Assembly: GCF_000247695.1 (NCBI RefSeq)
Contig: NW_004624742.1
Span: 2,971,052-3,035,051, forward strand
Origin: Heterocephalus glaber
Lineage: Eukaryota; Chordata; Mammalia; Rodentia; Bathyergidae
Direction of reading: 5' to 3'
Length of the DNA stretch: 64,000 nt
This document shows, in pieces, positions 10,285 to 22,740 of this stretch; the first letter of the stretch is position 1; each line of letters starts with the position of its first letter. The position numbers and the translations under genes were made by a program. The notes under the pieces were generated by a model, which did no database searches, was not told where the DNA came from, and saw nothing but the letters and a program-made list of their open reading frames with translations.

Positions 10285-10945
10285 ATACATTGACTAGCTT
10301 TTAATATATTCACAGTTATTATCACCACTAATTCTGAACATTTTCATCATCCCCAAAAGCAATCCCACACCTCTTAGCCATCTTTCTGTAAATTCCCCTC
10401 TATTTCCCTAGTCATAAGCAATCACTAATCTGCTTTTTTGTATCTATAGATTTCTCAATAATAAACATTTCATATAAAAAGAATCAATATGTGTTCCTTG
10501 ATTGGCTTCTCTCACTTAACAGAATATTTGCAAGTTTCATATGTGTTATAGAATGTATCAGTTCCTCATTCCTTTTTATGGGCAAATACTACTCCATTGT
10601 ATGGGTATACCACAGTAATTTATTCATTCGTCATGGACAGTTGGGTTGATTTTACTTTTTAGCTCTTGTGAATAGTGTTAGCTGCTATGAGCTTTCACGT
10701 AGTTTTTGTGTAGCCATATGTTTTCCTTTCTCTTGGGTAAATGCTTAAAAGTGGAACTGCTGAGTCACATGATCACTTTATGTTTAAATTTTGAGTGACT
10801 GCCTGTTTTCCAAAACTGATTCCCAGTAGCAATGTATGAGGGCTCCAGTGTCTTGGTATCCTCAACAACACTTGGTCACTGTCTGCCTTTTTCTTATAGC
10901 TGTCTGACTGGTGTGAAGTACATCCCCTTGTGATTTTGATTTTAG
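10285..10945 (-). mobile_element. Old L1 fragment (antisense)
   Basis: Shows the ordered antisense L1 blocks 'tactactccattgtatgggt', 'tctcttgggtaaatgcttaa', 'gtggaactgctgagtcacat' and 'cagtagcaatgtatgagggc', ending near 'gtgattttgattt'. It is an L1M-type remnant without intact frames. Confidence 0.82.
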
Positions 10946-11199
10946 GGTCCTTGGTGGTAGGTTTCTGATAACCTTAAACCTGTCATCTTTCAGTCCCCTC
11001 TCCCGTTCTTTGCTCAGCTTATCAATCTGCAGGAGGTAGAATTTCTTTTCTGAGCCATGCTGGCATCAGCTCCCTGAGCACTCTAGAAATTTTGCGTCTA
11101 TTCTAGCATTTTTTAAATAATTCTCCAGCACTAAGCCCTTGTCAATTGTTATTCTTTAAGATTTGCTGAATGCTTTGAAATTCTTACACTTTAATTATA

Positions 11200-12100
11200 A
11201 AAGTAGGGATTTTTTTCAGTGTATTAAATAGAAACCAATGAAGGAATATTATTTAAAAAGGCACAAGAAACATTATAACCAAATGTAATATGTGAACTTT
11301 ATTTATACCATGATTTAAACAAATCAACATTACAAAGACATATTGGGGATAATCTGAGACATTGAATGTATAAAGATATTGGATGGCATCAAGGAATTAT
11401 TGCTAAATATATTAGGCATGATGATGACACTGTGGTTATATATGAAAATATCTACTTCTTTTATCTACTAAATAAGAAACTCACTTTTCTTATGCACTAA
11501 ATTTACTAAATATCTACTTAATTAAAATGGGTAATGTTAGGTGAGTGGTGATGACCTAGTAAAAGGGCACAGCCAGCCTGAACTTGGGGCTTCTAGCAAG
11601 ACCTCCTGGAGTAACTGAAAGGAGAGTCTGGCTCAAGTTTACTGAGTGAAGTTTTTAAGACAGGCTTGGGGAGGGAGACTGAGAGCTCAGTGAAGGAAGA
11701 CTAGCTGAGTGGCAATGGCTACATGGCACTTGCCTGTCATAGCTCTGGCTAATGTTTTCCTATGCCAGATGTGCCATGACCTAGCAGGGCAGGTGGGGTG
11801 GGTGCCCTGTGTCCTAGCAGCGCAGAAATATGGGGATATTATTTTGGGGCTTGGGCAGCTAGGAATGGCCACTTCAGGAACTTGGGAGGCTGGAGGCAAA
11901 CAAGTCAGACCTATTAGGTAAAATGACAAAATGTCTGAAATTTGCTTTAAAATACATTGGCAAAGAAAAAAAAAGAAAGAAATAGATGAAGCATGGTTGG
12001 CAAATCTAGACAATAGGAAATGGAGGTTTACTCTACTTTTCTCTCTACTTTCATATATGCTTAGATTTTTTAATAATAATAAAAGTAGATACAACCTTAA
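11200..12100 (+). mobile_element. Ancient L1 3'-UTR-like repeat, interrupted
   Basis: The left part (11270-11455) has 'gggataatctgagacattga' and 'gatgatgacactgtggttat'. The right part (11925-12090) has 'ggtaaaatgacaaaatgtct' followed by the A-rich end. Together these follow a common old mammalian L1 3'-end layout. The 11480-11925 segment between them is foreign to that layout; I cannot name it, although 11709-11745 and 11880-11905 have faint B1-like wording. Confidence 0.4.
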
Positions 12101-12190
12101 AATCTGAATGCAAACTGAAAAACTAAAAAATATTTGGGTTCTAGACTATAGAATGACTATAGGACATAATTTTAACTTAAAACCTATAAT

Positions 12191-12636
12191 GTTAGTTGCT
12201 GGGAGCACTGTGCTGTAGCTCACTCTGGCCAGGCCTCACTTGCCTCCTCCTGAGGAGGAGGCAGGGCCCATGAGAGGAGAACGGGCGACACGAGGGCATG
12301 GTGGAGCAAGGCCTGGCCTAGAAGAGGACTGGCTTCCTCCCCGCCCATTCACCAGAACACCATCAGGCATGAGGTCCTGCAGACCTTAGCTACTCGCCTG
12401 GCTCCGGTTACAGACCAGCCCCTTTGACCTCCCCCTGTGCTTCCCTTATCTCTATTCCACAAGTAAAGGTGCTGCATTTGCCTGGAGTCTTTTCTTCCCA
12501 TCAGGAGTTAAAGCTCCATCTGGCCCCACCTGTGTTTCTCTTTGTTCTTTTGCATCTTTCTTTCTTTACCTTTCCTTAATCTCCCACCTCATTTCTCACT
12601 CCCAGGACCCTTCAGCCTTTGGCTGTGGCAGTTAGT
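12191..12636 (+). mobile_element. Solo ERV LTR (class II-like), 434 bp, with 6-bp target duplication
   Basis: The element spans 12197-12630, begins TGCTGGGAGC and ends GGCTGTGGCA, so it has the canonical TG...CA ends. Identical hexamers GTTAGT lie immediately outside (12191-12196 and 12631-12636). A six-base duplication is typical of class II (ERVK/IAP-like) integrases. A variant polyadenylation signal AGTAAA sits at about 12464, followed by a T-rich U5-like segment. No internal retroviral sequence is attached, so it arose by LTR-LTR recombination. The intact duplication suggests a fairly young insertion. Confidence 0.8.
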
Positions 12637-13119
12637 TAATATTTTGATGTTGGATTAAGGTTCTTTCTTTGACTATGAGTCCTTCTGACAGTCATTTGGG
12701 TCATTGCTGTGATTTGATACAAGCTACAGCCATAATGTCACATGTACCGTTTTTAGTTTTAGGTTCTTCAAAGGGAAACAAGAAGATACAGACATTGCAG
12801 GGCAACCTGAATGGAGAATCTTTGTATATTTTTTTATTATTTTTCACTAACAGCACCTATACACCGAAATTGTGAATATTTTTCAGAATTTTACCCTTAA
12901 TTTGTTTTTCAATATGACTGAAAACTCCCTTTTTGCCCTTGGATTTAATTGATTTATATAATATTCAAATAGATTACTTTGTTACAATTATAAGGACTAT
13001 TGTCATAAACAGCCTTGAGGACAAGTGCAGCTCAAACTTGGTAAATTATTGCTTAGCTGGTGGAAGCAAAAGCATATGGAGTAGGCTTCCAGATCGACCA
13101 GTAGTTTACAAGGACAAAG
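12637..13119. other. Unique stretch, nothing recognised
   Basis: AT-rich DNA between the solo LTR and a MaLR LTR. Short open frames at 12669-12875 and 12933-13136 have no family resemblance. Confidence 0.45.
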
Positions 13120-13477
13120 TGTGTGCTACCGTTTGAAGGTAAATGTCCCTTAAAAATTCATGCGTTGGAACTTAATCCTCAAGGTAGTGGGATTAAGAAG
13201 TGGCACCCTTGGGAGGAGATGCCCACCTGGAGAGGATCTGTGACCTTGTAAGACCTCTTAAGAAAAGCAGTCCATCTCCTTCTGCCATGTGAGGACATGG
13301 CGATGAGGTACCATCTTGGAAGCAGACAACAAGCCTTTACCTTTACCAGATGCCAAAGCTGCTGGCACTTGATTTTAGACTTCCTAGCTTCTAGAAATAG
13401 AAGAAATGTATAATGTAATACATTATTTATAAATCCCGAGTCTGAGGTATTATGTTAAAGTGGCAGAACAAACTAAG
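13120..13477 (+). mobile_element. MaLR LTR (MST/MLT1-like)
   Basis: Ordered MaLR blocks: 'cttaatcctcaaggtagtgg', 'gggaggagatgcccacctgg', 'ctccttctgccatgtgagga' (the usual '...GCCATGTGAGGACA'), then an exon-like 'ccagatgccaaagctgctgg' patch and 'ttataaatcccgagtctgag', ending 'ggcagaacaaacta'. About 360 bp, diverged, solo. Confidence 0.85.
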
Positions 13478-15120
13478 CTGGGAACCATAATGAATATAGT
13501 AGGCTAAGAAGTCAGTTTTCAAAGCTTGTTCTCCGCTTGAAATGATATATTATTTGACTTCCATCAAATTCTTTGAGTGATGGGTGCCTGACCTACAGGT
13601 TTGCTCCATCTGGAGTAGACTCAATATGGTGCTGCTGCCAATGGTTCATTCAAACAATAGGACTGTGGCCAGGACCTGGGAGGCTGCAAGGCCCGGAAAA
13701 GGGGAAGCTGGTGAATGAGGTATAGAGAGTGGGTTATTCCGTCATGTAGCACTGGCTACTGCCCAACCTCTCCACAGACTAACTTTGTTCAGCGGTTCTC
13801 GTGATGAACTTATGCTGAGAATTGGGGTCAGCAACTAAAATTCAAGCCTTTTGAATTTTATCGCAGTCTCATTTTCAAAACTCAGCTTGTTTCCCTGGGG
13901 TGAGGCTGGGAGGGGCTCAGTATTTGTTGTGTTCTGGCAGGTGGCTTAGCAGCTATGTGCTTGCAGAACACAATGTGCTCCTGTGGGAGCAAGAGAGGGA
14001 ATGCTCATGAGTCATTACATATCAGGGTTGGAAGGGGCCTTTGTGGGCTCTACTCCGAGGGCCACATTTCGTAGCTGAGGAGGCTGAAGTCTAGATAAGA
14101 AGGTCTGGGTTGGTTTCTCACCAACTTCACTTTGACAGTGACCACGTTCAGCAAACATAGGTATGCTGTTATATATTAATTCCAAACTTCTGACCCAAAT
14201 TCTCTAACACTCAGAGGGACAACCTGTATTCCTGGATGACAACAATGCTATCAGATACTGGGGTGCCCAGGATCCCTTCCAGGCTCTTGTCCTGTTAAAA
14301 AGAAAACCAATTGAACAAAACAAGCAAAGGTTTTGCATTATTTAAAGCTAAAATAGGGAGAAAAGAAGGGAGATGTGTTCTGAAGAAAAAGAAGTGTTCT
14401 GGAGAAAATAAAGTGCTCTGAAGAGTGAGGGTGGGAAAAGAAAATACACCCTGCATGGAGAGGAGCCTTGAAAAAGGGCTCAGATTTTGAAAGATGAGTT
14501 ATGGGAGTGGGAATTGAAAGAGTGTGTTCTCACCAAGGGAAGAGAGAGCGTGTTTAAAATGCAGAGGGCAGTGAGCTTGAAGTTTGGGGATCATCGGGGC
14601 ATCCAACTGGCCACACTGTGGTGCTGTGGCAGAGAAGGTGGGGGTTGAGCTTGTCACCAAAGGCCTAGAATTCTCTGTCATTAATTCTTCAGGAGGTCCT
14701 GGTGAGCTTCTCAGTCTTGAGGAGGACAAGGTCATACATGAGCCACTAGACATTGCAGGAAGCTGATACTCAGTTCAGGCACAGGAATTTTTTTCACTTC
14801 ATCCAGTTGCACTGGCTCTGTAAAGAGGTCAGGAAAATCTTGGGCATTGACTTTCTTGGAAATATTTCAGATCATCAAAGCTGTCAGGGAGATAAGCTCC
14901 TGATGGTACTTCTGGGGATCCAGGCCCCACCGGCTCAGGAAGTGCAAGGATGCATAAAGATTAGACATGCTGGAGAAAAATGTTTGCAGAACATTCTTTG
15001 TTCTTCAGAAAGGTTCAGGCACAGTTAAATTTGAACCAATGTTGATTTTATCACCACCTGTTAGCCCCAAGACTTTAGAAGGAAAGTAGTTTGTATTCAT
15101 CCTTCTGATGCCAATGAAGG
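13478..15120. other. Mostly unique stretch with one weak old repeat
   Basis: A patch at about 14015-14120 ('gggttggaaggggcctttgt') follows a mammal-wide SINE wording. On the minus strand 15023-14810 there is a run that reads partly as protein before stops and an apparent frame change; I could not name it. Otherwise nothing. Confidence 0.35.
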
Positions 15121-15124
15121 AAAC

Positions 15125-15235
15125 AATAATGAGCACTTATGAAGGTTTCCTATGAGGCTCTTGTGTATATTTTCTCTAATCTTCCCAACAGTACTGAGGG
15201 GTAGCTTTAGAGATGTGTGACAGTTATTGCTTTTA
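15125..15235 (-). mobile_element. MIR SINE fragment (antisense)
   Basis: 'aataatgagcacttatgaag', then 'tctctaatcttcccaacagt' and 'actgaggggtagctttag' follow the antisense MIR order (small-capital equivalents ...gagcactta..., ...taatcctcacaaca..., ...tgaggtagg...). Confidence 0.55.
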
Positions 15236-15722
15236 TCTGTCCAGCAAACTTTTTCTTTGTCCTGAATTCATGAGACTCAGGACTAGCCAGTCATAATCAC
15301 TTATCATTTGGCCAGTGATTGGACCAAGGAGTGGGCACAGGACCCCTCTTCATCAATCACAGTCCTTTCTTGATACTGAATTCTTGATGCTGAGGAAGAG
15401 AAGTACTTTCTTCTGGGGTTGCTAGCTGAGGCTGAGGTGGTACCTGTGAAAAGTTTACTCTAGTGCTCCCTCTCCCTCTGCCTAACCCTGCTTCTTTTAC
15501 TCTCTGACAGGTGTAGTTTCTAAGTATTTGCCTCAAAAGCTTTCCTGTCCATTTATCTCCTTTTGAGAGTGGTTTTCCAGGGAATCAACTAAAAGGAGGT
15601 GTGGGGCAGGGGAGATAAAGGCAGGGATGGGATGTTGATGTTTGACATTACAGAGAATTTTTCTTTCATTGCACTATATAATTAAAATATAAAAGTACAA
15701 ATATTCAGGAAGCTTTACGAAT

Positions 15723-16108
15723 TGTCTTAGTCATCTCTCATTTCTAGGACAAAATACCCAACACCCACAATTTGAAGGAGGAGAGGTTTGTTGTGGCGTA
15801 TAGTTTCAGCCCACAGTTGGCAGGCTCCAACGCAGAAATAGCATGGTCCTGCTATACAGGGAAGCTGCTCACATTTTGGTGGCCAGGAAGCAGAGACAAA
15901 GGGAGGAGCTGGGGAGGGAGATGCACCCTTCTAGGTCACACCTGTGGTGGCCCGCCTCTAACCAGCCCCCACCTCCTAATGGCACAGTCAGCTACCGAGC
16001 CCATTGTTGGACAAATCCATTGATGAAGGTAGCACCCCCATAATCAATAGCCTTCCAAAAGCCCAGCCTCTGAATGCATGAAACTTTCATGAGACATTCT
16101 AGATAACA
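15723..16108 (-). mobile_element. MaLR LTR (antisense)
   Basis: Starts 'tgtcttagtcatctctcatt' and contains 'aaggaggagaggtttgttgt' and 'cagcccacagttggcaggct'. It then has the LTR middle 'gatgcacccttctaggtcac' and the 'tccattgatgaagg' block, and ends 'agataaca'. TG...CA ends are preserved. Solo, diverged. Confidence 0.8.
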
Positions 16109-18240
16109 TGAGTCCAGTCAACATCTTTTCCAGAGGAAAGCTCAATCCAGCAACCCTTCCATCAGCTGCCAGGGATATTTCTAAGGTAGAACAGTAGCAG
16201 TTTTGCCTAAGTCTGAGAGGTACCCAGATGGTTTCTCAAGGATATTTCTAGCTTCATTTCTATCAGTTATGTTTTGCATATCTAAAAGTGGTTTCTGTTG
16301 GAGGATTTCAGAGAAATTTGCAGTCTGCAAAGGTTGAGAGTCAATGGCTTTTTACTGAGTGGACATTGATGATGAATGCCTCTGAATTAGCAGGGGTGGG
16401 GCAGACACTGGCCAGCCTGCTAACTCTGCTGACCCTCATTGCTCCATTGTTGATATGATTGCTCTTTTCAGCTCTATGGTGGACCAAGCTGCATCAGGCA
16501 TTCTAAAGGCTAAGACACTGTTTCTCCTCTCTAGAGCAAGCAGAGATCTTCATGGCGCAGCTACATAGTTCCAGGGCCAGGGCTGCCTCATACCCACCAC
16601 TGAGGGACAAATAGGGAATAAACCCACATACACACTGCTTGCCAAGCCTTATGCCTGGGGACACTGTATCAACTTGGAGGATCAGATGCCTTTCTCCCTA
16701 CTTCACAGAAGCACTGCACTGACTAGTTGCTCCCTGCCAGAAGCACAGCTCCCCTCTATGTAATCATTTTCTTTTCCCATCTGTTGAAGAAGGAGCTTGA
16801 GCCCTATATGAATGGCTGCCAAACATTGGGACACACCTGTCATGGGCAGGGTTATTCACAGTACACAGAGCATAAAGGCTTAATCCATTTTCACATAAAA
16901 TAGGCAGATGGGCTATGCCAATTTCCTCTTCAAATGACTGAAGAGATTTGAACACAAAAAAGAATTTGCTTTTGTGCGTGCGTGCGTGCGTGTGTGTGTG
17001 TGTGTACATAAATATCTGTGTGGAAAGTTCACAGAGTTTACTTGTAACTGTAGCTCACAATCAGATGAAAAACCTTAGAGCTGGGCATGTAAATTTCATC
17101 AAAAATTTTAGAGTGAGACCAAAGAAAGGCAAATACAATTGTCCCTTTCCTCTTTTATGCTCATGTCAACATGTAGGCATTAGTCAACATCCTGAAGACT
17201 CTCCAATGGCAGTAACTCTACCTTCCTGTACTACAAGTGCTTAAGGACTGGGGCCTGCCAGAAGCCTGCTCCTGTCCTCACAGACAGGGCCACTTGGTCA
17301 CTCATTACTCATGTGAGGGCAGGCCAAGCCATTTCTGGTAAGCTATGGATCTTGAAGGAGCTGTGGACTGAGGGTAAAAGCTGTTAACTTATTTGAGGCC
17401 CAAACCCACAGGCTGAGGAGGACAGGAAGAGCCTCTCAAGAGACATTAGTCAATGGGGAAAATGGTTGGCTTTGAGATGTTTTCTGATATATTTTATTTA
17501 AGAACAATAGAAATAAAAGAATACATACAACTGTTATAAAATGAACAGCTTAGATTGAATTTCAGGTTTAGTGAGTGACTTTGCCTCTGAGTTTGGCATT
17601 GTTTTTACTGAGGAACTCCTTCTAATGGGAAAGGAAAGCAGTGAATTATTGATACTCTAACGAAAGTGAGTTGGCCATCTAAAATCAGAGGAAAAAGAAG
17701 AGTTTCAGTTGTATGGAAGTTGAAATGGTAGTGGGCAGGGACGTGGAAATGAATGGGGAAGAGGACTTGATGTGTAAATTTGTCCCTGTCCTGTAAGCTT
17801 ACCTTTTTGATGAGTTTATTCAGGATTAGAAGACCAGGTTGTGTCCAGTCTTAGCTTTTGGTTTACAACCAGTGTGTGTGCTGGCAGATGTGGATTTCCT
17901 TCTTCTTGCATGATAATGTTGTCTCCAACCTCCAGACATAAACAATGCACCCCACAGGCCCGATGCTGTTGAGTCAGATTTGGGCCACAGGACCCCACCA
18001 GAATCAGATGACAGTCAGCCTTACTGAAAACTAAGCCTCTTTGGGCAAAACTATTTTGGATTCCAAAGTTAGTGTGAAGCATCTGAAAAAATAAACCGAG
18101 ACATAAATAATTGTTAGAGGGAACACAGCTGCTCTTGTTGTTCTATGGGGTTAGATACTGAGAGGAGCCTCATCCTGTGCATAGAACATCCTGTAGACCC
18201 TGGAGAGAAAAGGCCAAGAGACCCTGATCGTGTGACTGCC
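16109..18240. other. Largely unique stretch
   Basis: No gene or confident repeat apart from the microsatellite at 16973-17004. Short open frames on both strands (16764-17244, 17816-18082) are unsupported. Confidence 0.4.
16973..17004. repeat. (TGCG)n(TG)n compound microsatellite
   Basis: Four TGCG units followed by TG repeats. The alternating purine-pyrimidine composition is of the kind that can adopt Z-DNA. Confidence 0.9.
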
Positions 18241-18375
18241 CACCTATCTACCCATGATCATCCATCCACCCACTCATTTATTCACCCATACAATTCACCT
18301 AACCACCCATTTGTCTATCCATCTGCCCATTATCTATGAACACATCCACCTATCCATTCACCTATGTATCCATCC
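18241..18375. repeat. Degenerate (CATC/CACC)n low-complexity tract
   Basis: Repeated 4-mers such as CATC, CACC and TATC with the wording 'catccatccacccactcatt' and 'cacatccacctatccattca'. It is an old imperfect tetranucleotide microsatellite that leaves chance open frames. Confidence 0.85.
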
Positions 18376-18499
18376 CCCAAATACCACTGGACACTTTTCA
18401 CATGTACTGAGTTAGGAACAGCTAGTCATATATACCCATGTATTCACTAGGTAGGCAGGAAGTAACGAGCTGTCTTTGGTAAAGCAAATCACTGATAGG

Positions 18500-18745
18500 C
18501 ACAATTAGGCCCAGCCAGATATAGCGTAGCACAGAGCTAAGAAGCCCAGGCTCTTGAGTAGGCTGAGTTGTAACATATTTTGGTCTTTTGAAGCTATGCA
18601 GAAAAGTTGCCTAATCTTAGTTCCCTCTTCTATGAAATGAAGGAAAAATAGTATTTCCTAGCTTATAGGTTTGTTACAAGAATTAAATGAAAACGTAGTG
18701 CCTGGCACCTACAGTTTGCTCAAGATATTCTAAAAGTATTGTTAA
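18500..18745 (+). mobile_element. MIR SINE
   Basis: Ordered sense MIR blocks: 'aggctcttgagtaggctgag', 'gttgcctaatcttagttccc', 'ctatgaaatgaagg', 'ttataggtttgttacaagaa', 'ttaaatgaaaacgtagtgcc'. Diverged but recognisable across ~240 bp. Confidence 0.75.
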
Positions 18746-20203
18746 AAGTAGGAAATTTGGAGAACCACAAAAGAATTCTGCAGGGTAAGCAAGGGGAGTT
18801 TCTTAGGGGGCAGGAAGTTGTGTCAGATGGTATGACCAGCTCTCAAGACACTTTACAACTTCTTAGCCACTGGGCGCCAAGGGAACAAGTTGCTAGGGGA
18901 AGCTAAAACCTAGGGTTTCTAGATCTGCTTTTCCTCATGTTCCCGGAGATCCATCATTAGTGGCTCTAATTAATATTATGGCCAAAAATGGCCCTGCTGA
19001 GAAAAGTCAGTAGATGAGGGAGGGAGGGAGGTCAGGAGACCTAGTAGGCAAAAATCCTGAAGGCTCTTGACAAGGGATGCAGCATCAGCCAGGAAAGCCT
19101 GCTCAGACTTTGAGGGATGAGGCAATCAGAGCTCCTGAGCCTGTGGGCTCCTGGCTCTTCTCTAGTAAAGTATTCCCTTGAGGAAGCAACAGATAAAGAG
19201 AAGTCAGAATTTCAAGGAAGACAAAGGCAGAAGGATTCCTTCAATCAACATGGTGACTTCTGCCAACCCACTGGAATGTCTGGAGGAGAGAGAGACCCCA
19301 GTCAGAATCTGAGTGATATGGAAAGATCAGGTGATGTTGTCCCTGGAAGGAAAGAGTGGAGAATACCCTTGAGAAGTCCACAGTTTTCTTTTGGCCATTT
19401 GGTCCTTGGAATGTGGGAATCAGGATCAGGCTGCGGGAAGATGCTGTAGTTAACAGAAAGTGGATCCTTCAACCCAGGCACAAGGATTGGGGAGCATAAA
19501 CGGGACAGCTGAAGTGAGTGGATTATCAGAAAAGGACAGCAAAGGCCATGGGGCCACCCTAGGGGACTTGCAATCAAATGTCTCTGGGACTCTTTTCTGT
19601 ATATCTAGAAGGTAGAAGATGAGTATCTTGACACCTGTGCAGATAGCCCCGAGATCCACCACCTGGGGTGAGACACCTGCCTCTCAGATGGCAACACAAA
19701 CCCTGAAGAAGCCTAAAGACTTAGAATGAAGGAAAGAGGAATTGCAGGAGTCCTTCTTCTGGTCCTGAAACACTGAGCTGGAGGAGAAGTTAGGCAGGTA
19801 GTTAAATGGAGAAATAAAGACCTCAGCGTACAACACATTTATAATTATTAGGTCTCAGACACAAAATGATCCTACAAAACACAATGACATTTTAAGGTTG
19901 CACATTGTACACATTCATTCCCGTACCTGACCACCTGGCCCTCTGTTTCCAAAACAAGGCACACAGTATTCCTGGTTGCTACAGCCGATGGCCCAATGAT
20001 ACAAGGAAGTGGAACATTCTTTAAAGACCTTCTTGCCTTAGGCTGAGACCTGATTTAGATTAGAACTTCTCTTTCCTAAATTTCTTTCCAAAGTTTCTTA
20101 CATGACAATTCCAAAATAACGTGTAAGAAAATTGTCAATACATATCTCATTACCATAGTCCTCTGAATACCAGAAGTAACTCTCGTGTGCATAAAAAGAT
20201 ATT
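18746..20203. other. Unique stretch, nothing recognised
   Basis: No repeats or coding signatures that I can name. The open frames at 19117-19449 and 19302-19577 lie on opposite strands of the same DNA and neither resembles a family. Confidence 0.4.
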
Positions 20204-20565
20204 TGTCTTGGTAAGTATTTTGGCTGCTGGAACAAAACACCTGACACCTGCAGCTTAAAGAAAGAGAGGTTTATTTTGCCTCACATTTCAATCTATTTGG
20301 TCAGCCAGCTTCCAAGAAGAAATAGCATTGCAGAGGGAAAGGGCAGAGAAGCTGATCATGACATGGAGGCGAGAAAAGTGGAAGAAAGAAAGGGGAGCTG
20401 AAGGAGGAGAAAAACCTTTCCAGGTCACATCCCCACTGACTCACCTCTTCTGCCCCGTCCCCCCCCGCCCCCCAGTAGCAGGTCAGCTGGCTGTACCACC
20501 CCATAATCCAATCACCTTCCAAATGCATGAGGCTTTGGGGACCATTTTAGATCTAAACCGTAACA
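20204..20565 (-). mobile_element. MaLR LTR (MTD-like), antisense
   Basis: Starts 'tgtcttggtaagtattttgg' and has 'aagaaagagaggtttatttt', the antisense MaLR 3' polyadenylation region. It then has a purine-rich segment, a C-run (20460-20473) and 'tccaatcaccttccaaatgc', ending 'accgtaaca'. TG...CA ends are present; no clear 5-bp duplication. Confidence 0.82.
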
Positions 20566-22089
20566 GTATACAAACTCGCACTCTGTGTAGATGCCTTCTG
20601 GTTTGAAGGCATAAAGGTCTATACTGTATCTACTCCACCCTAAATTCTACATATACTTCTGCACAGCTGCCTATGTATCTTGCCTGATTCTTTCATAGAA
20701 GCCACAGAGAATCAAGGAGAGCAAGGGCTGGTTTCTCACAGTGTCAGGACCTGGTCTCCTGGTGACAGAGAGATAAGAGTGAGGTGAAGGTTTTGGTTAC
20801 TTCCATCTTTACATGTTAGAGAATCTCACTAATGAGGGGCAGACACCTGTAGCAAGGCAGGTCTTCAGAGGTGCTGGGATAAATTGGCTTGTACAGGATA
20901 TGTCATGTGTGTGGCGTGCAAAGAACTCCACCTTTTCCTTTAATTTGCATCATGATGGGCTCAAATGCCAATTTAAAAGCCTGAGGAAAAAAGCCAAAAA
21001 GGTAGAAGGCTTGTTCGTGACCAGCTTTAGCTCTTGAGTTCCTCCTACCACTGGATTCGCTGTTTTGGACCTAGCTCCTTACTCTGTATATGCTGTCTTT
21101 GATAATCCACAAGTGGGAGATGTGGAGCTTGCTTTTTCCCCTTGACTTATACTAGGAAAGCTGTCCTTACCCTCTATGCAAATGCCTGAGAGAAAGACTT
21201 TCCTGAAGCGATGAAGGAGCTACAGAATCATATCAAGGAACAGCAAATGCCTTTAGCTCCTGATAGATCTTGTCCTTAGCAGGGTGTTGGTCTCTCAACC
21301 AAGTGGCTTACCATCGTTCTTCTTTCTTCACCACTCCCCGCACAACTCATCTTTTCTGCTGTCTTCCACCTCCATGTTCCCACTGAATTCCTATTCAGAG
21401 AAGCTTAATCATCTTTCAAGGACCTTGTACTCAGCTACATCATACATCAAGGTCTCACCTTCTAACCCCAGATGTGTACCAAAGACTTTTGATTAACAAA
21501 GATAGTTCCCTGTGAGACAAAGTTAATATTTTTCTTACTTTGCTGAGCTTGTTGGCTGGAAGTAGACCACAGGAGAGGCAGGACATTACTTGCTGGCCTT
21601 GGATGAGCTGGGACTTCTTGAGACTCTGTGAAATCTCTAAGGCCAATTCAGGAGGCAGAGGTGGAAGATCAAGGTCTTCATCCTTACCCTGCCTGAGTAA
21701 GTACTTCTTATGTGGGTGGGAGGAACCAGGTACTTTGTCTTCTTCAAATAGCAAGGAATGGCTTTGGGCCTGGATGGAGGGTACCCTTTCCAAATCAGTT
21801 GCTAATCAAAGCAGCCAACCCTAGAACTGGAAGTCAACCATGACTAAGGTATTTCTCTTAATAAAAATCAAAGAAGACTTTACTCTCACAGTATAAAAGA
21901 GGAATAGGATGAATCAGAGTAATTGTCATGTGTATTGTCTTTCTAAGTTACCCTTAAAAAAAGGAGAAATGGACCATGACTCCCCTCTCCATTCACTGCC
22001 AACTCCAGGAAATACGCAAGTGAACAGAAGGGACATACAGTTGTTGACTGGCCAAACAGATGTTGTGCTGAATATCTTGGATACACAGT
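20566..22089. other. Unique stretch, nothing recognised
   Basis: No nameable repeat. Opposing open frames at 21455-21824 overlap on both strands and have no recognised domain. Confidence 0.4.
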
Positions 22090-22250
22090 GTCCTTTTATC
22101 TTCCAAGACAACCTTCAGTGTTTCTCCAAGAGATTTACGTGAAGAAACCAAGGTGTGGGGAGAGGAAGAGCCATGTCCAAAGTCTTAAAGCCAGTAAGGG
22201 TTAGAAGTTGATTTGAACTGAGTTTCCCCTCTTCCAAACCCCAGTGGCTT
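22090..22250 (-). mobile_element. MIR SINE fragment (antisense)
   Basis: 'tgaagaaaccaaggtgtggg', 'gtccaaagtcttaaagccag' and 'aagttgatttgaactgagtt' match the antisense MIR order (gaggaaactgag..., ...caaggtcacacagccagtaag..., ...ttcgaacccaggt). Confidence 0.6.
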
Positions 22251-22594
22251 TCTATTATTGTCCCAGTAGCTATTCCCCCACTCCCATACCATGGTGGCTG
22301 CATGTACAGGGGAACAAAGCTGAGAGTCGTAGAGGAAAGTGCCCACAGGACTTCCGAGTGCAGAGGGAGCAATGACCCTGTGATCTGGGGAGGGCCTCTG
22401 CAACAGTCTTTGCATATTAAGTTCTTAGTCTTATCTTGATTCTTGGCAAGGCACCTATGGAGACTTGTCTGTCTTGGCTGAACAAAGGGCAAAGGAGTTT
22501 TGTTGGTGCCTTGTCCTGCTTATGCTGCTTTTCCTTTAACCTGCCTCACTGAGTTCAGTGCGAGAGCAGAGCTGTAGGAACAATCTCCTTTCAC

Positions 22595-22740
22595 CCCGCC
22601 TATGAGCCAGGTGCTATGCTGGTGCTAGCATTTATAGCTACGTTTCCTTTTCCCAGTAACATTTCCAGCCATTCTGAATTGATTGTATTTTCTAAGTAAC
22701 GAGGCAAAGCAAAATTAGCAATTTGGTGACTAATCATAAA
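22595..22740 (-). mobile_element. MIR SINE fragment (antisense), weak
   Basis: 'tatgagccaggtgctatgct' followed by a 'taacgaggcaaagcaaaatt' block resembles the antisense MIR wording. Highly diverged. Confidence 0.45.

Noticed and set aside
11709..11905. Split B1 SINE inside the 11.2-12.1 kb repeat
   Set aside because: Only two short B1-like phrases, too far apart and with unrelated sequence between them.
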